Source: Blattabacterium cuenoti | Lineage (GTDB): Bacteria; Bacteroidota; Bacteroidia; Flavobacteriales; Blattabacteriaceae | Assembly (NCBI RefSeq): GCF_014251575.1 | Contig: NZ_CP059191.1 | Coordinates: forward strand, 124,001 to 188,000 | Direction of reading: 5' to 3' | Length of the DNA stretch: 64,000 nt | Part shown: positions 55,443 to 64,000 of the stretch, piece by piece | Position numbering within the stretch: the stretch's first letter is position 1 | Layout of the letters: each line of letters begins with the position of its first letter | Made by a program: the position numbers and the translations under genes | Notes under the pieces: model-generated | What the model was told of the DNA's origin: nothing | Database searches by the model: none | The model's input: the letters and a program-made list of their open reading frames with translations, nothing else

Positions 55443-58022
55443 ATGTTTATTCCATCTACATTAAAGATATACAACGCTTCAGCCGGTTCTGGAAAAACCT
55501 TCTTCTTAGTAAAAAACTACCTTTATGTTCTATTAAAAAGTCCTTATCCTGATGAATTTAAAAGAGTTTTGTCTTTGACTTTTACTAAAAAAGCTTCTGA
55601 AGAAATGAAAAAACGTATTCTACAATGCCTTAAAGAATTTTCAAATCAAATAGTTAAAAAAGAGTATTATTCTTTATTTGATCATCTTGTAAAAGATTTG
55701 AAATTAACAAAAAATCAATTGTATGAACGTTCTAAAAAAATATTATCTGCTATTTTGCATGATTTTTCTTCTTTTTCTAAAAATACAAGTACAATAGATA
55801 AATTCACTTATAATATTATAAGATCTTTTATTTCAGATCGAGAAGTCTACTTAGAAATGGATACCAACAGGTTTTTATTGAAAATTGTAGAAAACCTACT
55901 ATATAGATTAAAAAATTCAGAAAAATGGTCAAATATTTTGGTTCAATTTTCTTTAGAAAAATTAAAAAAAGGAAAAAGCTGGGATGTAAGTAAAGAACTA
56001 TTTAAAATAGCTCATCTAATATTGGAAGAAAACAATTTTTTTTATATAAAAAAAATTAAAAGTTATTCTTTAGAAGATTTAATCCAACTGAAAAATACTT
56101 TGATAAAAAGAACTAAAAAATTTGAAAAAAAATGCGAAAAACAAGGTGAAAAATTTTTTCTCTTTTTAAAAAAAACTTCTATTCAAAAAAATTCATTTAT
56201 TCATTCAGATTTTCCAAGACTTTTCCAAAAATTACAGATGAGGAATATATTTTTTAATCCTTTTAATGAACGTCTTGAAAAATATATTCAAAAAAAAGTA
56301 TTTTATAAATGTTCTGTGCAAAGAAATCAAAAAATATTGATAGAAAAAAATAAAAATAAGATACTTTCATTATATGAAAAAACAAAATCTATATACAAAA
56401 AAAATATATCATATTATCTTTTAGATAAACTATTTTTAAAAAACATTAGTATCCTATCAATAATACACGAAGTAGAAAAAGAATTTCATTCTATAAAAAA
56501 AGAAAAAAAAATTCTTTTAAATGCAGAATTGAACAAAATTCTTTATGAAAGAATTACTCAAGGAACATTTCCAATGATCTATGAAAAAATTGGAATGCAA
56601 TATAAACATTATTTTATAGATGAATTTCAAGATATTTCATTTTTACAATGGAACAATATTAGAATTTTAGTTGAAAATGCATTATCTGAAAATGGATCAG
56701 CTATGATAGTAGGAGATCCTAAACAATCTATATATAGATGGAGGGGGGGTGACGCAAAACAATTTATGAATATAATTCATTCTAAATTAACAAATTACAG
56801 AAAAGAATTAAAAACTTTAGAAACAAATTTTCGTAGTTATGAAGAAATTGTTCAGTTTAATAATTTACTTTATCAATCCATATCTAAAATTTTTCATTCG
56901 ACTATTTATCGAAATATATATCAAGATTCCAAACAAAAGATATTTAAAAAATCTGGAGGATATGTAGAAATAAATTTTATTAGTAGTTTAGAAAATAAAA
57001 ATTACAAAGAATATATTTATTTCAAAATAAAAAATAAAATAAAAAAATTATTGGAACAGAAATATGTTTTATCAGACATTGCGATATTAGTTAGAAATAA
57101 TCAAGAAGGCCATTTTTTATCTGAAAAACTTGTTGAAGATGGGATTAATGTAAATACTTCTGTTTCTCTGCTAATAAAAAATCATCTGGAAATACAAATA
57201 ATCATAAATTTTTTTTATATTCTTGCTAATCCCCATTATTATCAAAAAAGAGTTACTCTAATTTTTATGTTATTAAAAAACAAATTTATTCGTACTAGAA
57301 AAAAATATCATGATTTTATAATGAAAATTATTTTCTTACCACTGGATCTCTTTTTAAAAAAAATTCTGTCAAAAAATTCATTATCATTAAATAAATTATA
57401 CAATAAATCCATATACAATATATCAGAAGAAATAATTGAAGCTTTTGGATTATTGAATAAACAGAATACTGCATCTATCTATTCTTTTTTGGACTTTGTT
57501 TATAGATCTATGAAAAGTGTAGGGAATTCTATTGTAGATTTTCTAGATTACTGGGAATCTAAAAAGGAAAAAGAAAGCATTATTATTTCTGATCATAGAC
57601 ATGCTATTCGTGTTATGACTATTCATAAATCTAAAGGGTTACAATTTCCTGTAGTTCTTATTCCTTTTACGGATTGGAATCTTGATTCTAAAAATCAAGT
57701 AGGAATATGGATGGATGTAAGTCCTCATTTATATCATGGATTGAATTCTGTTTATTTGGAAATAGAACCATATTTCAAACGTATTAAACATGATGAAAAT
57801 ATCCGTAATTTTTATGAAGATCATCTATCAAATACTGTATTTGATAATATCAATCTATTATACGTAGCTACTACCCGTTCTATAGAACAGCTAATCTTGT
57901 TTTCAAAACTAGAAAATGAAAAATCCGTATCATTTTACATTAAAAATTTTCTTCGTGAAAAGAAAATATGGAATGACAAAAAATATAAGTATTCTTTTGG
58001 AAAAAAAGGAAAAAATCATTGA
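55443..58022 (+). CDS. UvrD/AddA-like helicase, truncated before the nuclease domain
   Basis: Superfamily 1 DNA helicase related to the AddA/RecB subunit of bacterial recombination enzymes. All helicase motifs are present in order: NASAGSGKTFFLV (I), YFIDEFQDISF (II), VGDPKQSIYRWRGGD (III), ETNFRSYEE (IV), MTIHKSKGLQFPVVLIP (V) and LLYVATTRS (VI). The 859-residue protein ends about 45 residues after motif VI, whereas free-living Bacteroidota relatives continue into a PD-(D/E)XK nuclease domain. No AddB-like gene adjoins it. It is probably helicase only, or the nuclease is supplied elsewhere. Confidence 0.9.
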   Translation: MFIPSTLKIYNASAGSGKTFFLVKNYLYVLLKSPYPDEFKRVLSLTFTKKASEEMKKRILQCLKEFSNQIVKKEYYSLFDHLVKDLKLTKNQLYERSKKILSAILHDFSSFSKNTSTIDKFTYNIIRSFISDREVYLEMDTNRFLLKIVENLLYRLKNSEKWSNILVQFSLEKLKKGKSWDVSKELFKIAHLILEENNFFYIKKIKSYSLEDLIQLKNTLIKRTKKFEKKCEKQGEKFFLFLKKTSIQKNSFIHSDFPRLFQKLQMRNIFFNPFNERLEKYIQKKVFYKCSVQRNQKILIEKNKNKILSLYEKTKSIYKKNISYYLLDKLFLKNISILSIIHEVEKEFHSIKKEKKILLNAELNKILYERITQGTFPMIYEKIGMQYKHYFIDEFQDISFLQWNNIRILVENALSENGSAMIVGDPKQSIYRWRGGDAKQFMNIIHSKLTNYRKELKTLETNFRSYEEIVQFNNLLYQSISKIFHSTIYRNIYQDSKQKIFKKSGGYVEINFISSLENKNYKEYIYFKIKNKIKKLLEQKYVLSDIAILVRNNQEGHFLSEKLVEDGINVNTSVSLLIKNHLEIQIIINFFYILANPHYYQKRVTLIFMLLKNKFIRTRKKYHDFIMKIIFLPLDLFLKKILSKNSLSLNKLYNKSIYNISEEIIEAFGLLNKQNTASIYSFLDFVYRSMKSVGNSIVDFLDYWESKKEKESIIISDHRHAIRVMTIHKSKGLQFPVVLIPFTDWNLDSKNQVGIWMDVSPHLYHGLNSVYLEIEPYFKRIKHDENIRNFYEDHLSNTVFDNINLLYVATTRSIEQLILFSKLENEKSVSFYIKNFLREKKIWNDKKYKYSFGKKGKNH

Positions 58023-58023
58023 T

Positions 58024-58878
58024 TCATCTCACATGTTTTTCTGCATGATAAGAAGACCGTACTAATGGACCACTTTCTACATATTTAAATCCCATTTTTA
58101 ATCCAATTTCTTTCAATTCTTTGAATTGTTCTGGAAAAACGAAAAAACGAACAGGATAGTGTTTTAAAGAAGGTTGTAAATATTGTCCCATTGTTAGAAT
58201 ATCTACTTTAGATTTTCTCATATCTTTCATTGTTTCAATTATTTCTTCTTTTGTTTCTCCTAATCCTAACATGATTCCTGTTTTTGTCCGAATATTTCTA
58301 TTTTTTTCTTTGATATATTGCAGTAATCCAAGACTACGATCATATTTAGCTTGAATACGTATTTTTTTTGTTAATCTGAAAACTGTTTCCATATTGTGAG
58401 AAATCACTTCTGGTTTAACATTAATGATTTTATCTATTATTTTTTTTTCTCCTTTAAAATCAGGGATTAAAGCTTCTATTGTTATGTTTGGATTTAAATA
58501 TCGTACTTTTTGTATGGTTTTTACCCATATAGAAGACCCCATATCTTTTAAATCATCTCTATTGACAGAAGTTAATACGGCATGTTTAATTTTCAATATC
58601 TTTATAGACTCTGCTACTTTATTTGGTTCTTTCCAATCCACTTTTTCAGGACGTCCTGTTTTTACTCCACAAAATCTACAAGATCTTGTACAAATATTTC
58701 CCAATATCATAAAAGTAGCTACACCTTTTCCCCAACATTCTCCTATATTAGGACAACTTCCACTTTGACAAATCGTATTCAATTTATGCAAAGAAACTAA
58801 TTTTTGTAATTCATGATAATTTTTATTCATTGATAATTTTACTCTTATCCACTTTGGTTTTTTGCGAATGATATTCAT
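58024..58878 (-). CDS. lipA: Lipoyl synthase
   Basis: Radical-SAM enzyme inserting two sulfurs into octanoyl groups on E2 and GcvH proteins. The 284-residue protein has both clusters: C37, C42 and C48 (auxiliary cluster, CxxxxCxxxxxC) and C63, C67 and C70 (CxxxCxxC). The conserved RSSY near the C terminus (LVRSSYHAEKH) is intact. Its stop is one base from the convergent helicase stop. lipB is not in the window. Confidence 0.97.
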   Translation of the reverse strand: MNIIRKKPKWIRVKLSMNKNYHELQKLVSLHKLNTICQSGSCPNIGECWGKGVATFMILGNICTRSCRFCGVKTGRPEKVDWKEPNKVAESIKILKIKHAVLTSVNRDDLKDMGSSIWVKTIQKVRYLNPNITIEALIPDFKGEKKIIDKIINVKPEVISHNMETVFRLTKKIRIQAKYDRSLGLLQYIKEKNRNIRTKTGIMLGLGETKEEIIETMKDMRKSKVDILTMGQYLQPSLKHYPVRFFVFPEQFKELKEIGLKMGFKYVESGPLVRSSYHAEKHVR

Positions 58879-58975
58879 AATTATTTTTTTGTTTTTATTT
58901 TATCTTTATTTATGCAATAATATTATAAAAATCAATTTTTTTTGATAAATTTGTTGATGCAGGTATGTTTTTAAC

Positions 58976-60079
58976 ATGGAAGTATTCGTAAGAGATATAG
59001 CTGATAAATTAGAAAATCTAGCGCCTATAGAATATGCAGATTCTTATGATAATGTTGGATTGATAGTAGGATCGTTTCATCAAAAAGTAATAAATATACT
59101 AATCACTTTAGATCTTACTGAGGAAGTTTTCTATGAATCTATCAATAAAAAGTGTAATTTAATAATATCCTTTCATCCTATCATTTTTAAACCCATAAAA
59201 AATATAACTGGAAAAACATTTTCAGAAAGGGTAATAATTTCTGCATTAAAAAATAATGTGTCTATTTATGTTATTCACACTAATTTGGATTTAGTCTGGG
59301 AAGGTACTTCTGATTATATATCCAAATTGTTAAAAATCAATAAAGAAAAAGTCCTTATTCCAAAAAAAGAAACTATAAAAAAAATGATCACTTATGTTCC
59401 AGTTAATTATGCAGAAAAAGTAAGAAATTCTTTATTTGAAGTAGGAGCTGGAAATATTTCTAATTATAGTCATTGCAGTTATAATTTCGATGGATTTGGA
59501 AGTTATATGGGAAACAAGAAAACCAAACCATTTTCTGGAAAAAAAGAAATTTTTCATATGGAAAAAGAGACTTGTATTGGTGTTATTTTCCCCTCTCATA
59601 AATTAAATCTTATCAAAGATGCTCTTTTTAAAAATCATCCATATGAAGAAATAGCTTACGAAATTTACAATATTGAAAATGTTAATCCTTATATAGGAAT
59701 AGGTTTTATAGGATCTCTCGTGAAAGAGATGAATGAATATGATTTTCTTTTTTTTCTAAAAAAGAAAATGAATTTTCCTTGTATTCGTCATTCTCATTTT
59801 ACAGAAAAAAAAATTAAAAAAGTAGCTATGATAACAGGTTCAGGACGTTTTGGAATAGAAACCGCTATCAAAGAAAAAGCTGACGTTTTTATATCCTCTG
59901 ATTTAAAATACCATGATTTTTTTAAATCTGAAAATAGAATATTGATTGTAGATGTCGGTCATTATGAATCCGAAAAAATCACTAAAAATTTATTAAAATC
60001 TTTTTTATACAAAAAATTTACTTCTATTTCTATTTATGAGTCAGAAGTTCATACTAATCCAGTTAAATATATTCATTAA
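58976..60079 (+). CDS. NIF3-family dinuclear-metal protein
   Basis: NIF3/YbgI proteins form hexameric toroids with a two-metal site; some are annotated as type 2 GTP cyclohydrolase I, but the general function is unsettled. The 367-residue form includes the central insert domain typical of Bacteroidota and Firmicutes (CIGVIFPSHKLNLIKDALFKNHPYEEIAYEIY, about 200-230). Metal-site residues appear in SFHPIIFKP, VIHTNLDLV and VDVGHYESEK. Stop codon and next start share one base. Confidence 0.9.
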   Translation: MEVFVRDIADKLENLAPIEYADSYDNVGLIVGSFHQKVINILITLDLTEEVFYESINKKCNLIISFHPIIFKPIKNITGKTFSERVIISALKNNVSIYVIHTNLDLVWEGTSDYISKLLKINKEKVLIPKKETIKKMITYVPVNYAEKVRNSLFEVGAGNISNYSHCSYNFDGFGSYMGNKKTKPFSGKKEIFHMEKETCIGVIFPSHKLNLIKDALFKNHPYEEIAYEIYNIENVNPYIGIGFIGSLVKEMNEYDFLFFLKKKMNFPCIRHSHFTEKKIKKVAMITGSGRFGIETAIKEKADVFISSDLKYHDFFKSENRILIVDVGHYESEKITKNLLKSFLYKKFTSISIYESEVHTNPVKYIH

Positions 60080-60873
60080 TGGGCCATAAAATACAAGAAA
60101 CTATCACTGTAGAAGATAAATTGAGGGCATTATATAACCTTCAATTAATAGATTCTCGTATAGATGAAATACGAAAATTTCGTGAAAATATTCCCATGGA
60201 AATAAAAAGTTTGGAAGAAGAATTAGACCAAATGAAAAAAAATTTAGAAAATGTTCATGAGGAAATCCTTTCCATAAAAGAAAATATAGATAAACAAAAT
60301 AAAAATATTCAATCTTCAGAAACATTGATTAAAAAATATGATCAACAAAAAGATAATGTAAAAAATCACAAGGAATTATATTCTCTTGATAAAGAAATTG
60401 ATTATCAAAAACTGGAGATTCAGTTATCCAAAAAAAGAATCAAAGAATTGAATGTAAAAATTCACAAAAAAGAAGAGATTCTAGGGGAAAAAGAAGATAT
60501 TTTAAATAATAAAAAAGAACATATTTTTCACAAAAAAAAAGAATTGAATAAGATTCTCTTAGAAAACGATAAAGAAGAAAAAATTCTTTTGGAAAAATCT
60601 TTGTATTTTTCTAAAAAAATTGATATTCGTTTGTTACAAACCTATAAGAAAATAAGGAATGGAGTGAAAAATGGAGTGGCTGTTGCTCCAGTACAAAGAG
60701 GGGCTCCATTGGGTTCTTATCTAGCAATCACACCTCAAAAATATTCAGAACTGATACAAAGAAATAAACTTTTAATAGATGAACACAGTGGAAGAATATT
60801 AATAGATTCTGAATTAGCTGAGGAAGAAAATAAAAAATATTCTGTTCTTTTTTCTAAAAAAAAGAAAAAATAA
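60079..60873 (+). CDS. Coiled-coil protein of the zinc-ribbon (CT398-like) family without its cysteines
   Basis: The 264-residue protein is mostly a long antiparallel coiled coil (about 25-190, rich in Lys/Glu) followed by a short C-terminal domain (AVAPVQRGAPLGSYLAITPQ, IDEHSGRILIDSELAEE). In many bacteria this domain is a C4 zinc ribbon (C-x2-C ... CxxCGR). Here the zinc positions are Ser, Asp and others, as in flavobacterial relatives. The constant pairing with the NIF3-family gene upstream is typical; the function is unknown. No transmembrane segment. Confidence 0.85.
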   Translation: MGHKIQETITVEDKLRALYNLQLIDSRIDEIRKFRENIPMEIKSLEEELDQMKKNLENVHEEILSIKENIDKQNKNIQSSETLIKKYDQQKDNVKNHKELYSLDKEIDYQKLEIQLSKKRIKELNVKIHKKEEILGEKEDILNNKKEHIFHKKKELNKILLENDKEEKILLEKSLYFSKKIDIRLLQTYKKIRNGVKNGVAVAPVQRGAPLGSYLAITPQKYSELIQRNKLLIDEHSGRILIDSELAEEENKKYSVLFSKKKKK

Positions 60874-60881
60874 TAAATAAA

Positions 60882-61436
60882 ATGGTACTAACTTATTCTT
60901 CTAGTGAAATTAAAATTCAAATAAAAGATTTTAACTTGTTAGAAGTTTCTTCAGGAAAGAAGAGATTTTTGAAAGATTTTTTTTCGGATACAGCAACTGT
61001 AATTATGTTTATTTGTAATCACTGTCCGTATGTAAAACATATTAATGCAGAATTAGTACGTTTATCTACCGATTTTATTCCGAAAGGAATTTCATTTTTA
61101 GCTATCAATTCTAATGATGCAAAAAAGTATCCGGAAGACTCACCGGAAAATATGAAAAAAGCACATTATCAGTTAGGTTATCCTTTCCCTTATTTTTTCG
61201 ATGAAACACAAGAAGTCGCAAAATATTATTGCGCAAAATGTACTCCTGAATTTTTTATCTTTTCCGGAAAAGGAAATTTATATTATCATGGTCAACTAGA
61301 TGATTCTAGACCTGGAAATGAAATACCAGTGACAGGTTTTGATGTAAGAAATGTATTAAAAAATATTTTGAAAGGAAAAAATATAAATCAAACTTATAAA
61401 TTAAGTTACGGATGTAATATCAAATGGAAGACATAA
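60882..61436 (+). CDS. Thioredoxin-fold peroxiredoxin-like protein (AhpC/TSA-related)
   Basis: A 184-residue redox protein. The active site reads MFICNHCPYVKH (about 43-54), a CxxC-type motif seen in a family annotated as thioredoxin-like/alkyl hydroperoxide reductase. The region KYYCAKCTPEFFIF gives a second CxxC followed by the cis-Pro loop. HGQLDDSRPGNEIPVTG is a family signature. No signal peptide, so probably cytosolic. The physiological substrate is unknown. It overlaps the convergent phosphoesterase gene by 17 bases. Confidence 0.86.
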   Translation: MVLTYSSSEIKIQIKDFNLLEVSSGKKRFLKDFFSDTATVIMFICNHCPYVKHINAELVRLSTDFIPKGISFLAINSNDAKKYPEDSPENMKKAHYQLGYPFPYFFDETQEVAKYYCAKCTPEFFIFSGKGNLYYHGQLDDSRPGNEIPVTGFDVRNVLKNILKGKNINQTYKLSYGCNIKWKT

Positions 61437-62427
61437 GATTTATATGATAATTAGGAATAATATTTAAAAAATATTCAATGGATTCAGATAGACTTTTTTC
61501 TAATATACCTCCTGCTGCATTTTTATGTCCACCTCCTCCAAAATGCTTTCTGGAAAACAGATTCACATCAAAACTTCCTTTAGAACGAAAAGAAATTTTA
61601 ATTGGATATTTTTTTCTTTCTTCAAAAAAGAAAACAGAAAAAACAATATCTTTTATACCTAGTCCATAAGTAATAATACCTTCAGTATCTCCTTGTTTGT
61701 ATGAATAAAAATTCATATCCGAAGCATTGATACTTGTATAAGCTGTACGATATTTTTTTATTACTTTTAATTTTTTTAAGGCTTTAGATAATAATTTTAA
61801 TTTATTTTCATTGTATTTTTCTTGTAAATGATCATAGATATTATCTATATCAATTCCTTTTTCTATTAATTTTCCGGCAATAAAATGAGTTTCTGAAGTA
61901 ACGGAAGGAAAACGAAAAAAACCTGTATCAGTCATTAAACCAACATATAAACAAGTGGCTATTTCTTTATCTATTTTGTCTAAATGATTCATTTCAGATA
62001 TAAACCTGAAAACCAAAATGCTAGTAGCTGAAACGGTTGAATCAGAAAACATAAAATCGAAGCGAAATGGAAAAGGATGGTGATCTATTAGTATTTTTTT
62101 TGCTTTTGAATATAAAAAAAATTCTCTTAAGTTTTTTATTCTTGATAGATTATTAAAATCTACAAAAAAAACATAATCAGAATTTACAATTTTTTTTTTT
62201 ACTAAAGATTTAGTTTTTTCTGAGAAAACAAGAATATTATCAGTTCCTGGAAGCCATTGAAAAAATTCAGAATATCCTGTTGGAGATATTAAATCCACAT
62301 CATGTCTTAGTTTTCTCAAATAAAATAAAAGAGCTAAAGAGGAACCTAAAGCATCTCCGTCCGGATTATTATGTGGTAACAAAACAATTTTTTTTTTATT
62401 TTTTCCATCAATACTAGAAAACAACAT
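61420..62427 (-). CDS. DHH-family phosphoesterase (NrnA-like)
   Basis: Likely nano-RNA / pAp phosphatase of the NrnA type or a related cyclic-dinucleotide-acting enzyme. The 335-residue protein has metal motifs HNNPDGDALGSSLAL (in place of the more usual HxxPDxDAxGS), VFFVDFNNLSR, IDHHPFP, TDTGFFRF and the DHHA1 motif GGGGHKNAAGG. It follows the CCA-adding enzyme by 7 bases on the same strand, hinting at linked RNA metabolism. Confidence 0.9.
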   Translation of the reverse strand: MLFSSIDGKNKKKIVLLPHNNPDGDALGSSLALLFYLRKLRHDVDLISPTGYSEFFQWLPGTDNILVFSEKTKSLVKKKIVNSDYVFFVDFNNLSRIKNLREFFLYSKAKKILIDHHPFPFRFDFMFSDSTVSATSILVFRFISEMNHLDKIDKEIATCLYVGLMTDTGFFRFPSVTSETHFIAGKLIEKGIDIDNIYDHLQEKYNENKLKLLSKALKKLKVIKKYRTAYTSINASDMNFYSYKQGDTEGIITYGLGIKDIVFSVFFFEERKKYPIKISFRSKGSFDVNLFSRKHFGGGGHKNAAGGILEKSLSESIEYFLNIIPNYHINLMSSI

Positions 62428-62434
62428 ATATTTA

Positions 62435-63853
62435 TTATTTTTTTTTCAATCCTAATTCTTCTCCTTTTTTTAACATAAGAAGATAAGCAGAATGAAATTC
62501 ATTAGATATTTTTCCTTCTAAAATAGAATCTTTAATAAAATTTTTTATAATCCCTATTTTTTTGCATGGATCAATCTGAAAAGCCTTCATGATATCATTT
62601 CCTGATATAGGTGATTTCCAATTTTTAATTTTATCTCTTTCTTCTAATTTTTTAATCCTTTCCATAAGAAGATAAATATTTTTTTGATATTGTTTTCTTT
62701 TTTCTATATTATTAGTGGTAATATCAGCAATACACAATTTTATTAAATCTTCTAGATCTTTACCAAGATCAAATAATAATCTACGGATAGCAGAATCTCT
62801 AGTCCTATTTCCTATTAACGCTATGGGTTTATAACTATATTGAATCATCTTTTTCACATATTTCATAGTCCCCCCTCTTGGAAGTTTTAAACGTTGAAAT
62901 ATATTTGTAACCATTTTTGAACCTATAAATTCATGATCATGAAAAGACCAACCTATTTTTGGTAAAAATTTTTTGGTATAGTATTTTCCTATATCGTGAA
63001 GTAATGCAGCCCATCTTAACCAAAGTGAACTGTCTTTTTCTTTGCTGATATTATCCACTACTTGCAAAGTATGATAAAAATTATCTTTATGTTTACATCC
63101 GTTTTTTTCTTCTATTCCTTTTAACAAAGTTAATTCTGGTAATATAATTGATAATAATCCAGACTTATATAATAACAATAATCCTATAGAAGGCTTTTCA
63201 GATAATAGAATTTTATTAAATTCTTCTATAATTCTTTCTGTAGAAACAATATTTATTCTGTTTTTATTTTTTTGAATAGATTTAAATGAATATTTTTCAA
63301 TTGTAAATTGAAGTTGAGTCGCAAATCGAATAGCTCGCATCATTCTCAATGGATCGTCAGAATAAGTAATATCTGAATCTAATGGAGTTCTTAATATTTT
63401 TTTTTTTAAATCTGACAACCCTCCAAATGGATCTATCAATTCTCCATAATTATCAGGGTTTAAACTAATAGCTAAAGCATTGATTGTAAAATCTCTTCTA
63501 TTTTGGTCATCTTGTAACGATCCTAACTCTATAAAAGGGTTACGACTAGATAAATGATATGATTCTTTTCTGGATCCAACAAACTCTATTTTTTGATTAT
63601 CATATTTTAACATGGCAGTTCCAAAACGTTTAAATATCTTTATTATCGGATAAGGCTTAATATATTTAGAAACCTCTTTAGCTAATCTAATTCCCTCTCC
63701 TACAGTCAAAATATCTAAATCTTCTGATTTTTTTTCCCCCAGCAAAAAATCTCTAACATAACCTCCCACCACATAACTATCTTGTTTTATTTTCTGAGAA
63801 GAAAGGCTTACGATACGAAATATTTTTTTACTAAGAGCAGATGATAAATTCAT
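62435..63853 (-). CDS. cca: CCA-adding tRNA nucleotidyltransferase with HD domain
   Basis: Adds or repairs the CCA end of tRNAs. The 472-residue protein has the nucleotidyltransferase motif VVGGYVRDFLLGE...DLDIL (about 26-50), RRDFTINALAIS, the DPLRMMRAIRFATQL motif and an HD domain (WAALLHDIGKYYTKK). None of the three tRNAs in this window encodes CCA, so this activity should be indispensable. A poly(A) polymerase annotation is the main alternative by homology. It starts 16 bases after the tsaC stop. Confidence 0.93.
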   Translation of the reverse strand: MNLSSALSKKIFRIVSLSSQKIKQDSYVVGGYVRDFLLGEKKSEDLDILTVGEGIRLAKEVSKYIKPYPIIKIFKRFGTAMLKYDNQKIEFVGSRKESYHLSSRNPFIELGSLQDDQNRRDFTINALAISLNPDNYGELIDPFGGLSDLKKKILRTPLDSDITYSDDPLRMMRAIRFATQLQFTIEKYSFKSIQKNKNRINIVSTERIIEEFNKILLSEKPSIGLLLLYKSGLLSIILPELTLLKGIEEKNGCKHKDNFYHTLQVVDNISKEKDSSLWLRWAALLHDIGKYYTKKFLPKIGWSFHDHEFIGSKMVTNIFQRLKLPRGGTMKYVKKMIQYSYKPIALIGNRTRDSAIRRLLFDLGKDLEDLIKLCIADITTNNIEKRKQYQKNIYLLMERIKKLEERDKIKNWKSPISGNDIMKAFQIDPCKKIGIIKNFIKDSILEGKISNEFHSAYLLMLKKGEELGLKKK

Positions 63854-63869
63854 GTTAGTTGATTACTTA

Positions 63870-64000
63870 CTAACTACGTAATATTTTTACCTTATCTGAA
63901 ACAATTTTGATAATAGAAGAACTACTATAATTAGCTCTTTTTTCCCTACGAAAATTAACTGCATAATCTATTCTTTTTAAAATAGAAGGACTAATTTCAG
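63870..64000 (-). CDS. Threonylcarbamoyl-AMP synthase (TsaC/Sua5/YwlC family), C-terminal 42 residues
   Basis: The frame enters from the window edge and ends with a TAG at 63870. The visible part reads EISPSILKRIDYAVNFRREK, then SSSSIIKIVSDKVKILRS. The spacing of IDYAVN, the Ser-rich STII-like segment and the closing VKILR matches the C-terminal end of YrdC-domain L-threonylcarbamoyladenylate synthases of Bacteroidota, which act in t6A modification of tRNA. Only the end is seen, so the call rests on this short match. Confidence 0.6.
   Translation of the reverse strand, partial: EISPSILKRIDYAVNFRREKRANYSSSSIIKIVSDKVKILRS

Overview
This window is one very AT-rich, gene-dense chromosomal segment of a Bacteroidota (Flavobacteriales) genome in an advanced state of reduction. 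It best fits Blattabacterium, the fat-body endosymbiont of cockroaches. The reasons are: short proteins that belong to flavobacterial family variants (Rho with a long polar insert, cysteine-free AccD, L32 and L33, DUF4293, DUF4295, an archaeal/eukaryote-type ProRS); urease with fused gamma and beta subunits; complete threonine and purine pathways; gaps of mostly under 100 bases; no Shine-Dalgarno pattern; and no mobile elements, phage genes or CRISPR. The species assignment is inference; the phylum-level assignment is well supported.

Layout. 1-5.4 kb: htpG (cut by the window edge), ftsY, a DUF4295 microprotein, rpmG and rpmB on the minus strand; then yebC, RNase P RNA and tRNA-Ser in one tight plus-strand run; then rmuC and initiator tRNA-Met. 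5.4-10.7 kb: rho, a DUF4293 membrane protein, prfA, and the accC-accB-rpmF block. 10.8-19.5 kb: proS, pyrD, a fused pyrE-pyrF gene, marC, rnpA (frameshifted), fbp, plsC, rnhA, a SpoU methyltransferase (frameshifted), a dCMP deaminase (frameshifted) and tRNA-Leu. 19.5-26.8 kb: urease structural genes ureC and ureAB, divergent from thrA-thrB-thrC. 26.8-38.2 kb: thyA, prs, rplY, tadA, dedA, a 42-residue membrane ORF, aroB, gyrA, a tail-specific protease, surE and ruvB. 38.2-53.4 kb: one purine run, purA-purB-purL-purE-purC-purF-purM-purN-purH-purD-guaA. 53.4-64 kb: accD, fba, a truncated AddA-like helicase, lipA, a NIF3-family protein, a coiled-coil protein, a thioredoxin-fold protein, an NrnA-like phosphoesterase, a CCA-adding enzyme, and the 3' end of a tsaC/sua5 gene.

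How the genes fit together. Urease can release ammonia from host urea. Prs makes PRPP, which feeds PurF and the OPRT half of the fused UMP synthase; the purine run carries this to GMP and adenylosuccinate/AMP. dCMP deaminase would supply dUMP to ThyA. Fbp and Fba point to gluconeogenesis, and AccB/C/D with PlsC to lipid synthesis. RNase P RNA, RnpA, the CCA-adding enzyme and three tRNAs without an encoded CCA form a tRNA-maturation theme.

The most interesting signal is that three otherwise well-conserved genes (rnpA, the SpoU methyltransferase and dCMP deaminase) are each broken by a single frame slip inside a run of 10-11 adenines, with no other visible damage. A run of 14 adenines also sits exactly in the linker of the fused UMP synthase. 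This is the pattern expected if RNA-polymerase slippage on poly(A) tracts restores, or in the UMP synthase diversifies, the products. Homopolymer sequencing error is the main rival explanation.
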